Shown: one piece after another, positions 1-6,913 of the stretch
Layout: every line of letters starts with the position of its first letter
How positions within the stretch are numbered: the first letter of the stretch is position 1
DNA from: Streptomyces katrae
Lineage (GTDB): Bacteria > Actinomycetota > Actinomycetes > Streptomycetales > Streptomycetaceae
DNA: 10,953 bases
Direction of reading: 5' to 3'
Assembly (NCBI RefSeq): GCF_000966975.1
Contig: NZ_JZWV01000703.1
Coordinates: 1-10,953, forward strand
Notes under the pieces: model-generated
Told to the model about the DNA's origin: nothing
Databases searched by the model: none
The model's input: only the letters and a program-made list of their open reading frames with translations
Translations under genes and position numbers: made by a program

Positions 1-8
1 GGGGCCCG

Positions 9-47
9 GGCCCCGCGGACGGCGGCGACGCCGCCGTCCGCGGGGCC
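9..47. terminator. Long GC-rich hairpin, probable terminator of an upstream gene
   Basis: Bases 9-26 pair perfectly with 30-47 (18 bp, three-base loop GAC). The left flank 1-14 is itself a perfect palindrome (GGGGCCCGGGCCCC), so two structures compete for the same bases. No T-run follows on either strand, which is usual for actinobacterial hairpin terminators. It ends 24 bases before the TRIC gene start, so it most likely ends transcription arriving from the left. A role in the 5' leader of the TRIC mRNA is the alternative. Confidence 0.6.
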
Positions 48-71
48 TCGCGCCCCAGGTGACAATGAGAC

Positions 72-728
72 GTGCTCCACGATCTCTTCCCGCCCGGCAT
101 CCAGCACGCCCTGGACCTCGCGGGCATCTTCGTCTTCGCCCTGGCCGGCGCCCTCCTGGCGGTCCGCAAGAACTTCGACGTCTTCGGCATCGCCGTACTC
201 GCCCTCGTCACCGCCCTCGGCGGCGGCCTCTTCCGCGACCTCTGCATCGGCGCCGTCCCGCCCGCCGCCTTCAGCGAGCTCAGCTTCTTCGTGACACCGC
301 TGCTCGCCGCCGCGCTGGTCTTCTTCCTGCACCCCGAGGTGCAGCGCATCAACCGGGCGATCAACGTCTGTGACGCCGCCGGACTCGGCCTGTTCTGCGT
401 GTCCGGCACCACCAAGGCCTATGAGTACGGCCTCGGCCTGACCTCCTCCGCGGCCCTGGGCGTGGCCACCGCCGTCGGCGGCGGCGTCCTGCGTGACGTC
501 CTGGCCAACGAGGTCCCCTCCCTCCTCCGCGACCGCGAGATGTACGCCGTCCCCGCCGTCGTCGGCGCCTCGATGATCGCCCTGTTCATCAGCTTCGACC
601 TGCTGAACCCCCTGACGACCGCCCTGGCGATCGTCACCACCTTCGTCCTGCGCATCCTGGCCATGCAGTACCACTGGCGGGCCCCGCTGGCCTGGAACCG
701 CCGCTCCTCGGTGGCCGAAGAACCCTAG
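72..728 (+). CDS. TRIC family (UPF0126, PF03458) membrane cation channel
   Basis: This 218-residue protein has the bacterial TRIC (trimeric intracellular cation channel) architecture: two homologous half-domains plus a last helix, about seven membrane segments near residues 12-31, 36-52, 70-87, 100-116, 124-140, 157-175 and 178-198. Each half carries the family signature: GGGLFRD at 50-56 and GGGVLRD at 136-142. Family members form homotrimeric, K+-permeable channels in the cytoplasmic membrane; older annotation called the domain a glycine transporter. The start is GTG at 72, preceded by AGGTGA at 57-62 with a nine-base gap. Length is normal for bacterial TRIC proteins. The C-terminal tail from about residue 200 is polar and presumably cytoplasmic. 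It is transcribed alone or with an unseen upstream gene, and a 60-base gap separates it from the thioesterase. The family assignment is firm; the ion and physiological role here are inferred. Confidence 0.9.
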   Translation: MLHDLFPPGIQHALDLAGIFVFALAGALLAVRKNFDVFGIAVLALVTALGGGLFRDLCIGAVPPAAFSELSFFVTPLLAAALVFFLHPEVQRINRAINVCDAAGLGLFCVSGTTKAYEYGLGLTSSAALGVATAVGGGVLRDVLANEVPSLLRDREMYAVPAVVGASMIALFISFDLLNPLTTALAIVTTFVLRILAMQYHWRAPLAWNRRSSVAEEP

Positions 729-748
729 GTCCTCCCTCCCCAAAACAA

Positions 749-768
749 AAGCTACCGCTTAGTAGCTT
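749..768. promoter_or_regulatory. Inverted repeat, candidate regulator operator upstream of the thioesterase
   Basis: AAGCTAC (749-755) and GTAGCTT (762-768) are perfect inverted 7-mers around CGCTTA. The site lies in an unusually A-rich patch for this genome (CAAAACAAAAG, 741-751) and ends 20 bases before the thioesterase ATG. Its size and symmetry fit a dimeric repressor site of the TetR type. Read on the minus strand, the same stem is followed by a T-rich stretch (TTGTTTTGG), so it could instead stop antisense transcription. No regulator gene adjoins it. Confidence 0.5.
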
Positions 769-775
769 CCGCGGG

Positions 776-781
776 TAACCT
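776..781 (+). promoter_or_regulatory. Candidate -10 element of the thioesterase gene
   Basis: TAACCT matches the TANNNT -10 pattern and is followed by seven bases and then the ATG at 789, which would place the transcription start at or within a base or two of the start codon. No Shine-Dalgarno sequence is visible between the inverted repeat and the ATG, which fits a leaderless message. The -35 position, which would overlap the inverted repeat at 749-768, has no good match. The call is tentative. Confidence 0.35.
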
Positions 782-788
782 CGTTTCC

Positions 789-1640
789 ATGTCACATGCA
801 GCGGCCAAGGCATCCATCGGCGACAGCGAATTCGACCGCGACACCACCGTCACGCCCCGCGCGGGCGAGCCCGGGGTATACGACGCGGAGCTCTCCGCCG
901 GCTGGACGATCATCACCGCCGTCAACGGCGGCTACCTGCTGGCCCTGGTCGGCCGGGCCCTGTCGGCGGCCCTGCCGCACCCGGACCCCTTCACGGTCTC
1001 GGCCCACTACCTGACCTCCTCCGTGCCCGGCCCCGCCGTGATCCGCACCGAGGTCGTCAGGGTCGGCCGCACCCTCTCCACGGGCCAGGCCTCCCTCTTC
1101 CAGTTCGACGAGAACGGCGCCGAGATCGAGCGCATCCGCGTCCTCGCCTCGTACGGGGACCTCGCCGCGCTCCCCGACAGCGTCCACACGGTGGCCCAGC
1201 CGCCCGCGATGCCGGCCTACGAGGACTGCCTCGGCGCCGAGGCCGGCCCGGCCCCGATCCCGGGCAGCAACGCCATCGTGGACCGGCTCCGGCTGCGCCT
1301 GGACCCGGCGACGGCCGGCTGGGCCGTCGGCGCGCCCTCGGGCAAGGGCGAGATGCGGGCCTGGTTCGAGCTGGCCGACGGCCGCGACGCGGACCCCCTG
1401 TCCCTCCTCCTCGCGGTGGACGCCCTTCCCCCGACCGCCTTCGACCTCGGCCTCCTGGGCTGGGCCCCGACGGTGGAACTCACCACCCACGTCCGCCACC
1501 GCCCGGCCCCGGGCCCCCTCCGCATCGGCATCGTCACCCGCAACCTCGCGGGCGGCTTCCTGGAGGAGGACGCGGAGGTCTGGGACTCGGCGGACCGCCT
1601 GGTGGCCCAGTCCCGCCAACTGGCCCGGGCCCCGCGGTAG
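789..1640 (+). CDS. TesB-like acyl-CoA thioesterase, double hotdog fold
   Basis: The 283-residue protein resembles acyl-CoA thioesterase II (TesB) and the 4HBT_3-type thioesterase family, which hydrolyse acyl-CoA to free acid and CoA in the cytoplasm. The N-terminal hotdog spans about residues 25-125 with its central helix at NGGYLLALVGRAL (46-58). The second hotdog spans about 188-280. By comparison with the E. coli TesB catalytic residues (Asp, Thr, Gln), likely equivalents are D211 in LLAVD, T228 in APTVEL and Q277 in SRQLA, so the active site appears complete. Length is near the family norm. The ATG at 789 has no ribosome binding site, and a -10-like hexamer lies seven bases upstream. Gene-specific control through the inverted repeat at 749-768 is plausible. 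Substrate chain length cannot be read from sequence. A non-catalytic hotdog protein is the alternative. Confidence 0.85.
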   Translation: MSHAAAKASIGDSEFDRDTTVTPRAGEPGVYDAELSAGWTIITAVNGGYLLALVGRALSAALPHPDPFTVSAHYLTSSVPGPAVIRTEVVRVGRTLSTGQASLFQFDENGAEIERIRVLASYGDLAALPDSVHTVAQPPAMPAYEDCLGAEAGPAPIPGSNAIVDRLRLRLDPATAGWAVGAPSGKGEMRAWFELADGRDADPLSLLLAVDALPPTAFDLGLLGWAPTVELTTHVRHRPAPGPLRIGIVTRNLAGGFLEEDAEVWDSADRLVAQSRQLARAPR

Positions 1641-1651
1641 CTCCCACGCCC

Positions 1652-1688
1652 GGCCCGCCGAAGCCCCCCGGAGGGGCGATGGCGGGCC
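1652..1688 (+). terminator. Nested hairpin after the thioesterase gene
   Basis: An outer 8-bp stem (GGCCCGCC at 1652-1659 with GGCGGGCC at 1681-1688) encloses a 5-bp stem (GCCCC 1663-1667 with GGGGC 1673-1677). It begins 12 bases after the thioesterase stop and has no T-run, as is common in actinomycetes. A second short GC hairpin follows at 1717-1730. Confidence 0.5.
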
Positions 1689-1753
1689 CGCGCCCCGCCC
1701 CCGCTGGTCCGACCAACCGCCCCCGGGCGGGGACCCGCGGGCGGAGGGACTCG

Positions 1754-1759
1754 TAGAAT
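1754..1759 (+). promoter_or_regulatory. Candidate -10 element of the cysteine desulfurase gene
   Basis: TAGAAT is a strong match to the vegetative -10 pattern and stands out in an A-rich patch (TAGAATCAAAAAATC) within very GC-rich DNA. It ends nine bases before the ATG at 1769, so transcription would start within about three bases of the start codon. There is no ribosome binding site in between: a GGAGGGA at 1743-1749 is too far away. The -35 match near 1731-1736 is poor. An 11-bp palindrome, TGGTC-C-GACCA at 1705-1715, lies further upstream and could be an operator. Confidence 0.5.
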
Positions 1760-1768
1760 CAAAAAATC

Positions 1769-2932
1769 ATGGCCTACCTCGACCACGCCGCGACCACACC
1801 GATGCTCCCGGAAGCCGCCGCGGCGATGACCGCGCAGTTCGCCGCCACCGGTAACGCCTCCTCCCTGCACGCCGCCGGCCGCCGCGCCCGCCGCACCGTC
1901 GAGGAGGCCCGCGAGGCCCTCGCCGAAGCGCTCGGCGGCCGCCCCAGCGAGGTGGTCTTCACCGCGGGCGGCACCGAGGCCGACAACCTCGCCGTCAAGG
2001 GCCTCTACTGGTCCCGCCGCGACGCCGACCCGGCCCGTACCCGGGTCCTCGCCAGCCCCGTCGAGCACCACGCCGTCCTCGACGCCGTCCACTGGCTCGC
2101 CGAGCACGAAGGGGCCGAGGTCGAGTACCTCCCCGTCGACCACCACGGCCGCGTCCGGCCCGAGGCCTTCCGCGAGGCCGTCGAGCGCAACCCCGACGAC
2201 ATCGCCCTGGCCACCGTCATGTGGGCCAACAACGAGATCGGCACCGTCATGCCGGTCCGCGAACTGGCCGCCGTCGCCCGGGAGCACGGCATCCCGCTCC
2301 ACTCGGACGCCGTCCAGGCCGTCGGCCAGCTCGACGTCCGCTTCGGCGACAGCGGTCTCGCCGCGATGACCGTCAGCGGCCACAAGATCGGCGGCCCCTA
2401 CGGCATCGGCGCCCTCCTCCTCGGCCGCGACCAGACCCCCGTGCCCGTCCTGCACGGCGGCGGCCAGGAGCGGCACGTCCGCTCCGGGACCCTCGACGTC
2501 CCGGCCATCGCCGCCTTCGCGGTGGCCGCCGTACTCGCCGCCGAGCGGCGCGAACGCTTCGCCGCCGAGGTCGGCGCGCTGCGCGACGAGCTGATCCGCG
2601 CCGTCCTGGCGGCCGTCCCCGACGCCGTCCTCGGCGGCGACCCCGAGGACCGGCTCCCGGCGAACGCCCACTTCAGCTTCCCCGGCTGCGAGGGCGACTC
2701 CCTGCTGCTGCTCCTGGACGCGCAGGGCATCGAGTGCTCGACCGGCTCCGCCTGCACCGCGGGCGTCGCCCAGCCCAGCCACGTCCTGCTCGCGACCGGC
2801 ACCGACCCCCAGCTGGCCCGCGGCACCCTCCGCTTCTCCCTGGGGCACACCTCCACCAAGGAGGACGTCGCGGCGGTCGCGGCGGCCATCGGCCCGGCCG
2901 TCGCCCGGGCCCGCACGGCCGGGCTGAGCTAG
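1769..2932 (+). CDS. Cysteine desulfurase, NifS/IscS type
   Basis: This PLP-dependent class V aminotransferase-fold enzyme converts cysteine to alanine and carries the sulfur as a persulfide for delivery to acceptors. Its 387 residues match the usual length. Visible motifs in order are LDHAATTP (4-11); TAGGTEADN (65-73); EHHAVL (99-104) with H100 aligning with the catalytic His; [12 protein letters not shown] (152-163); [10 protein letters not shown] (178-187) with D180 and Q183 contacting [13 protein letters not shown] (203-212) with K206 as the Schiff-base lysine; [10 protein letters not shown] (235-244); and STGSACTAG (324-332) with C329 as the persulfide cysteine. The next same-strand gene is mnmA, whose enzyme needs this type of donor, so tRNA thiolation is the likely main role; Fe-S or other sulfur pathways are also possible. 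The ATG at 1769 lacks a ribosome binding site and may be leaderless. Its stop overlaps the convergent amidase stop by four bases. Confidence 0.95.
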   Translation: MAYLDHAATTPMLPEAAAAMTAQFAATGNASSLHAAGRRARRTVEEAREALAEALGGRPSEVVFTAGGTEADNLAVKGLYWSRRDADPARTRVLASPVEHHAVLDAVHWLAEHEGAEVEYLPVDHHGRVRPEAFREAVERNPDDIALATVMWANNEIGTVMPVRELAAVAREHGIPLHSDAVQAVGQLDVRFGDSGLAAMTVSGHKIGGPYGIGALLLGRDQTPVPVLHGGGQERHVRSGTLDVPAIAAFAVAAVLAAERRERFAAEVGALRDELIRAVLAAVPDAVLGGDPEDRLPANAHFSFPGCEGDSLLLLLDAQGIECSTGSACTAGVAQPSHVLLATGTDPQLARGTLRFSLGHTSTKEDVAAVAAAIGPAVARARTAGLS

Positions 2933-3600
2933 CCGGCCTTCGCCGGGGGAGCGGTCCGGGCGAGCTCCTCCCGGACCATCCGCAGGTAGCGGTCCCAGTC
3001 CCAGTGCGGTCCCGGGTCGGTGTGGTCGGCGCCCGGGACCTCCGAGTGCCCCAGGACGTGCTGCCGGTCCACCGGTATGCCGTACCTCCGGCAGATGTCC
3101 GCCGCCAGCCGCGCCGACGCCGCGTACAGGGCGTCCGTGAAGTCCTGCGGGCGGTCGATGAAGCCCTCGTGCTCGATGCCGACGCTGCGCTCGTTCATCG
3201 ACCGGTTCCCGGCATGGAAGGCGATGTCGAGCTCGCGCACCATCTGCTCCACATGCCCGTCCTGGCGGACTATGTAGTGCGCCGACGCCTTGTGGAACGG
3301 GTTCTGGAACGCGCCCACCGAGGATGCGAAGTCCCCCTGCGTGACATGCACGACGATCCGGTCCACCCGGTAGTCGTCGGGCCGGTCCGCCAGCCGCCAG
3401 TTCGCCGGCGAGGCCGCCGTCCAGCTCACCCCGGGGGAGTCCACGTCCCCCTCCTTGCGCGGCTTGCTCACCCCCGGCAGCAGCCACCAGGCCCGCCTGA
3501 TCTCGTCCTGCGCCGCCAGGGCCCCCACCGCGAGCGCCCCCAGCCCGCCGAACAGCACCGCCCGCCGGGTCCGGCCCCCGCCCTTCGCCTTCTCGGTCAT
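2929..3600 (-). CDS. Exported N-acetylmuramoyl-L-alanine amidase (Amidase_2/PGRP-like)
   Basis: This zinc amidase of the AmpD/T7-lysozyme/PGRP superfamily cleaves the bond between MurNAc and the stem-peptide L-alanine. Counting from the ATG at 3600 (223 residues), a Tat-type signal TRRAVLF lies at 11-17 and is followed by a hydrophobic helix to about 30, so it should act outside the membrane. Zinc ligands by AmpD alignment are H85 (VVHVT), H185 (GHSEVPG) and D195 (HTDPG). GIEHEG (141-146) holds the catalytic-Glu region. The position of AmpD's catalytic Lys, just before TDPG, is His here. A GTG at 3609 would add three residues, but ATG 3600 has a better-spaced purine-rich GGTGG upstream. The gene lies antisense between the desulfurase and mnmA and shares CTAG with the desulfurase stop. 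No lipobox or cell-wall-binding repeats are seen. A role in wall turnover is inferred. Confidence 0.9.
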   Translation of the reverse strand: MTEKAKGGGRTRRAVLFGGLGALAVGALAAQDEIRRAWWLLPGVSKPRKEGDVDSPGVSWTAASPANWRLADRPDDYRVDRIVVHVTQGDFASSVGAFQNPFHKASAHYIVRQDGHVEQMVRELDIAFHAGNRSMNERSVGIEHEGFIDRPQDFTDALYAASARLAADICRRYGIPVDRQHVLGHSEVPGADHTDPGPHWDWDRYLRMVREELARTAPPAKAG

Positions 3601-3631
3601 GTGATCCACCCCCCACCGCCGATAACGCGCT

Positions 3632-3658
3632 GTGACCCCGCACGGTTCCCCGTACCCT
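3632..3658 (+). promoter_or_regulatory. mnmA: Candidate mnmA promoter
   Basis: TACCCT at 3653-3658 fits the -10 pattern and GTGACC at 3632-3637 resembles a -35 (TTGACC) with a somewhat short 15-base spacer. The predicted transcription start is about 3665, only a few bases before the ATG at 3669. AAGG at 3661-3664 sits just four bases before the ATG and would fall largely outside such a transcript. This 68-base gap also has to hold the amidase promoter on the other strand, for which no clear hexamers were found. Confidence 0.45.
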
Positions 3659-3668
3659 GGAAGGCGCT

Positions 3669-4808
3669 ATGACTGAGAACCTGCCGCGCACCGCCCGCCC
3701 CCTCCGTGTCCTGGCCGCCATGTCCGGCGGCGTGGACTCCGCCGTCGCCGCCGCGCGCGCGGTCGAGGCCGGGCACGACGTCACGGGCGTCCACCTGGCG
3801 CTCTCCGCGAACCCGCAGTCCTTCCGGACCGGCGCCCGCGGCTGCTGCACCATCGAGGACTCCCGCGACGCCCGCCGCGCCGCCGACGTCATCGGCATCC
3901 CGTTCTACTGCTGGGACCTCGCCGAGCGCTTCCGCGAGGACGTCGTCGAGGACTTCGTCGCCGAGTACGAGGCCGGGCGCACCCCCAACCCCTGCCTCCG
4001 CTGCAACGAGAAGATCAAGTTCGCGGCGCTCCTCGACAAGGCCCTCGCCCTCGGCTTCGACGCCGTCTGCACGGGCCACTACGCGACGATCGTGGAGAAG
4101 GAGGACGGCACGCGCGAGATGCACCGCGCCTCCGACATGGCCAAGGACCAGTCCTACGTCCTCGGCGTCCTCGACGAGAAGCAGCTGGCGCACGCCCTCT
4201 TCCCGCTCGGCGACACGGTCACCACCAAGGACGAGATCCGCGCCGAGGCCGAGCGCCGCGGCCTGGCCGTGGCGAAGAAGCCCGACAGCCACGACATCTG
4301 CTTCATCGCCGACGGCGACACCCAGGGCTTCCTCGCCAAGCGCCTCGGCAAGGCCGAGGGCGACATCGTCGACGGGGCGACCGGCGAGAAGGTCGGCACC
4401 CACGACGGGGCGTACGGCTTCACCATCGGCCAGCGCAAGGGCCTGCGCATCGGCCACCCCGCCCCCGACGGCAAGCCCCGCTACGTCCTCGACATCTCCC
4501 CGGTGAACAACACCGTCACCGTCGGCCCCGTCGAAGCCCTCGACGTCACCGCGCTCACCGCGATCCGCCCCCGCTGGTGCGGATCCACGCCCGCCCCCGC
4601 CGGCACCTACACCTACACCGCCCAGCTGCGCGCCCACGGCGGCGAGACGGAGGTCTTCGCCGAGGTCGTGGACGGCGAGCTGCACGTCCGCTTCACCGAG
4701 CCGGTCCGCGGCGTGGCCCCCGGCCAGGCGATCGTGCTCTACGACGGCACCCGCGTGGTCGGCTCCGCCACCATCGCCACCACCACCCGGGCCACCGCCG
4801 CCGTCTAG
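3669..4808 (+). CDS. mnmA: tRNA-specific 2-thiouridylase MnmA
   Basis: MnmA activates uridine 34 in the wobble position of tRNA Lys, Glu and Gln with ATP and inserts sulfur to give s2U34. The 379-residue protein has the PP-loop SGGVDS at 19-24, the [14 protein letters not shown] block with catalytic C109 at 105-118, TGHYA (135-139), KDQSYVL (159-165) and DSHDICFI (206-213) with the second catalytic cysteine C211. The region from about 225 to the end is the tRNA-binding and beta-barrel part, including [10 protein letters not shown] (250-259). Length is normal. The start at ATG 3669 leaves a short leader before the PP-loop strand. The sulfur would come from the cysteine desulfurase encoded upstream, directly or through relay proteins not seen here. 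It ends 13 bases from the convergent oxidoreductase gene, with no terminator between them. The assignment is very secure. Confidence 0.97.
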   Translation: MTENLPRTARPLRVLAAMSGGVDSAVAAARAVEAGHDVTGVHLALSANPQSFRTGARGCCTIEDSRDARRAADVIGIPFYCWDLAERFREDVVEDFVAEYEAGRTPNPCLRCNEKIKFAALLDKALALGFDAVCTGHYATIVEKEDGTREMHRASDMAKDQSYVLGVLDEKQLAHALFPLGDTVTTKDEIRAEAERRGLAVAKKPDSHDICFIADGDTQGFLAKRLGKAEGDIVDGATGEKVGTHDGAYGFTIGQRKGLRIGHPAPDGKPRYVLDISPVNNTVTVGPVEALDVTALTAIRPRWCGSTPAPAGTYTYTAQLRAHGGETEVFAEVVDGELHVRFTEPVRGVAPGQAIVLYDGTRVVGSATIATTTRATAAV

Positions 4809-4821
4809 ACCTGCCGAGGGA

Positions 4822-5745
4822 TCAGACCACCGTCAGGACGATCTTGCCGGTGGTCCGGCCCTGCTCGCCGATCTCGTGCGCCTTCGCGGCCTGCTCCAGC
4901 GGCAGCACCGTCTCCACCAGCGGCTTCAGCACGCCGTCGTCGGCCAGTGCCGCGATCTCGCGCAGCCCGAGCCGGTCCGGCTCGACCAGTACCCAGTCCG
5001 CGCGGAAGCCGCGCGTGTCGGCCGGGACGTCGTCCGGGCCGGGCAGCGTGACCAGCCGGCCGCCCTCGCGCAGCACCGACAGGGAGCGTTCGGCGATCTC
5101 GCCGCCGAGGCCGTCCAGGACCACGTCCACGTCCGAGACCACCTCCTCGAAGGCCACCGTGCGGTAGTCCACGACCTCGTCCGCGCCCAGCGAGCGCAGC
5201 AGCTCGTGCTTGCCCGCGCTGGCCGTGCCGATCACGTACGCCCCGCGCGCCTTGGCGATCTGCACCGCCAGGTGCCCGACGCCGCCGGCGGCCGCGTGCA
5301 CCAGGACCCGCTCCCCGGGACGCACGTCCGCGGTGTCCACCAGCGCCTGCCAGGCGGTCAGCGCGGCCAGCGGCAGGGCGGCGGCCTCGGCGTGGCTCAG
5401 CGAGGCCGGCTTCGCCGCCAGCTGCCGGGCCGGGGCCACCACGTACTCGGCGTAGCCGCCGGCCTGGCGGGGGAAGTGCGGCATCCCGTACACCTCGTCA
5501 CCGGGCGCGAAGAGGGTGACGCCCGGGCCGACCGCCTCCACGGTGCCGGACACGTCCCAGCCCACGACCGGGGTCTCGCCCCAGGCGATCAGGGCCCCGC
5601 TGGCCCGGGTCTTCCAGTCGACCGGGTTCACGCCGGCCGCGTGGACCCGGACGAGGACCTCGCCCAGGCCGGGCTCGGGCCGGTCGATCTCCCGCTCGAC
5701 CAGGTTCTCCGGGCCGCCCCACTCGTTCACGACGATCGCACGCAT
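4822..5745 (-). CDS. NADP-dependent oxidoreductase, zinc-independent quinone oxidoreductase type
   Basis: This is a medium-chain dehydrogenase/reductase of the quinone oxidoreductase/enoyl-reductase branch, expected to reduce quinones or activated alkenes with NADPH in the cytoplasm. Counted from the ATG at 5745 (307 residues), a GroES-like domain covers about 1-120 (GVNPVDWK at 38-45, DVSGTVEAVG at 64-73). The Rossmann domain follows, with the AAAGGVGHLAVQIAK nucleotide-binding segment at 151-165 and LGADEVVDY at 186-194. The two usual MDR zinc sites are absent. The start at 5745 is preferred because MRAIVVNEWGGPE is the usual beginning of this family and GAGG lies nine bases upstream; ATG 5760 would add MRHTD. 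It diverges from the GlxA-type regulator, so regulation by that protein through the repeats in 5746-5872 is a reasonable inference. The true substrate is unknown. Confidence 0.92.
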   Translation of the reverse strand: MRAIVVNEWGGPENLVEREIDRPEPGLGEVLVRVHAAGVNPVDWKTRASGALIAWGETPVVGWDVSGTVEAVGPGVTLFAPGDEVYGMPHFPRQAGGYAEYVVAPARQLAAKPASLSHAEAAALPLAALTAWQALVDTADVRPGERVLVHAAAGGVGHLAVQIAKARGAYVIGTASAGKHELLRSLGADEVVDYRTVAFEEVVSDVDVVLDGLGGEIAERSLSVLREGGRLVTLPGPDDVPADTRGFRADWVLVEPDRLGLREIAALADDGVLKPLVETVLPLEQAAKAHEIGEQGRTTGKIVLTVV

Positions 5746-5776
5746 GTCCGTATGCCTCATTCCATCCGTTTACGTC

Positions 5777-5798
5777 TGATTCCGGGCTGATTCCCGGC
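5777..5798. repeat. Tandem 11-bp repeat in the divergent control region
   Basis: TGATTCCGGGC (5777-5787) and TGATTCCCGGC (5788-5798) abut head to tail with one mismatch. The 11-base period is close to one helical turn, so both copies face the same side of the DNA, as expected for direct-repeat sites of AraC-type regulators. They lie 32-53 bases upstream of the preferred oxidoreductase start. Confidence 0.5.
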
Positions 5799-5805
5799 GA
5801 CGCGT

Positions 5806-5816
5806 CCCAGACTGGG
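5806..5816. promoter_or_regulatory. Palindrome CCCAG-A-CTGGG, candidate operator
   Basis: This perfect 11-base palindrome with a single central base lies midway between the divergent oxidoreductase and regulator genes, eight bases from the tandem repeat. Size and placement fit a protein-binding site, but short palindromes are common in DNA this GC-rich, so support is modest. Confidence 0.35.
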
Positions 5817-5837
5817 GCACCGCGCACGCCCGTGGTG

Positions 5838-5866
5838 TTGGCCGCTTGGCCACTATGTGACAGGAT
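5838..5866 (+). promoter_or_regulatory. Candidate promoter of the GlxA-type regulator gene
   Basis: TTGGCC (5838-5843), a 17-base spacer and CAGGAT (5861-5866) resemble TTGACC/TAGGAT vegetative hexamers. The implied start is about 5873, the ATG itself. The same CAGGA lies seven bases before the ATG and would also make a good ribosome binding site, so only one reading may be right. TTGGCC recurs at 5846-5851, an 8-base period, and could be part of an autoregulatory site. Confidence 0.4.
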
Positions 5867-5872
5867 CTGGCC

Positions 5873-6913
5873 ATGAGCGAGACGCAGGACCGCACCCAGG
5901 ACGCCACCCGCACCGGGAGCGGCCCCGGCGGCAGGCACCTGGTCGCGGTGCTGGCCCTCCCGGGCTTCCCGCCGTTCGAGCTCGGCATCCCCTCCCGGGT
6001 GTTCGGCAGCGCCGTGGACGAGGACGGCGAAGCCCTCTACGAGGTCGTCGTCTGCACCGCCGACGGCCTTCCCGTGCCCAGTGACTCCGGCTTCACCCTC
6101 CAGCCGGCCGCCGGGCCCGAAGCCCTCGCCGCCGCCGACACCGTGATCATCCCGCCCACCCACGCCATGCCCGAGCTGGGCCGAGGCGGGCCGCTGCCGC
6201 CCACCGTCGCCGCGGCCATCGCGGGCATCCGCCCCGGCACCCGCCTGGTGTCCATCTGCACCGGCTCCTACGTGCTCGCCGCCGCCGGACTCCTCGACGG
6301 CCGGCCCGCCACCACCCACTGGAACCTCGCCCGGGAGTTCCGCCGGGCCTACCCCGGCGTCCGCGTCGACGAGGACGTGCTCTTCGTCGACGACGGGGAC
6401 ATCCTGACCTCGGCCGGGGTCTCCGCTGGCGTCGACCTGTGCCTGCACCTGATCCGCCGCGACCACGGCGCCGCCGTCACCAACCGGGCCGCCCGCGTCT
6501 GCGTCGTACCGCCCTGGCGCGACGGCGGGCAGGCCCAGTACATCGACCGCCCCGTCCCCGAACCCACCGTCGCCACCACCACCGCCACCCGCGCCTGGGC
6601 CCTGGAGCGGCTCGCCGAACCGGTCAGCCTCGCCGAGCTCGCCGCCCACGCCCGGATGAGCCTGCGCACCTTCACCCGCCGATTCCGCGACGAGGTCGGC
6701 ATGACCCCGGTCCAGTGGCTCACCGCCCAGCGGCTCGAAGTCGCCCGCGACCTGCTGGAGTCCAGCGACCTGCCCGTGGACCTGGTCGCCCACCGCGCGG
6801 GCTTCGGCACCGCCAACTCCCTGCGCCAGCACATGCGCGCGTCCCTCGGCGTCTCCCCGATCGCCTACCGCCGCACCTTCCGCGCCGCCGCCCCGGCCTC
6901 ACAGCCGGCATGA
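5873..6913 (+). CDS. GlxA family transcriptional regulator (DJ-1/PfpI domain plus AraC HTH)
   Basis: The 346-residue protein has a DJ-1/PfpI (class I amidotransferase-like) domain at about 22-205 and a C-terminal AraC/XylS DNA-binding domain at about 240-337. In the first domain, SICTGSYVLAAAGLLDG (127-143) contains C129 at the nucleophile-elbow position, and ATTHW (146-150) supplies H149. In the second, LAELAAHARMSLRTFTRRF (253-271) is the first helix-turn-helix and VDLVAHRAGFGTANSLRQHM (302-321) the second. AdpA of Streptomyces shares this architecture but is longer, and this protein is not obviously AdpA. The first 20 residues are polar and probably disordered. It is divergent from the oxidoreductase and followed by the DUF1330 gene, so a local regulon is likely. 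Whether the DJ-1 domain binds a ligand or is catalytic cannot be decided from sequence. Confidence 0.93.
   Translation: MSETQDRTQDATRTGSGPGGRHLVAVLALPGFPPFELGIPSRVFGSAVDEDGEALYEVVVCTADGLPVPSDSGFTLQPAAGPEALAAADTVIIPPTHAMPELGRGGPLPPTVAAAIAGIRPGTRLVSICTGSYVLAAAGLLDGRPATTHWNLAREFRRAYPGVRVDEDVLFVDDGDILTSAGVSAGVDLCLHLIRRDHGAAVTNRAARVCVVPPWRDGGQAQYIDRPVPEPTVATTTATRAWALERLAEPVSLAELAAHARMSLRTFTRRFRDEVGMTPVQWLTAQRLEVARDLLESSDLPVDLVAHRAGFGTANSLRQHMRASLGVSPIAYRRTFRAAAPASQPA

Noticed and set aside
1705..1715. Palindrome TGGTC-C-GACCA as an Fe-S or cysteine regulator site
   Set aside because: It is too short and not matched to a motif I can name with confidence, so it is only mentioned in the desulfurase promoter entry.
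2221..3672. A 483-codon plus-strand frame overlapping the desulfurase and amidase
   Set aside because: The product is Arg/Pro/Gly-rich in the way typical of out-of-frame reading of GC-rich genes, and both overlapped genes have firm motifs.
1217..3898. An 893-codon open frame on the minus strand
   Set aside because: It runs antisense to the thioesterase, desulfurase and mnmA and out of frame through the amidase. Its product is Gly/Ala/Arg-rich with no domain. Long shadow frames are expected in DNA with G/C-biased third positions.
5873..6913. Identification of the regulator as AdpA
   Set aside because: The domain order is the same, but the protein is shorter and the neighbourhood differs; many GlxA-type regulators in Streptomyces share this architecture.
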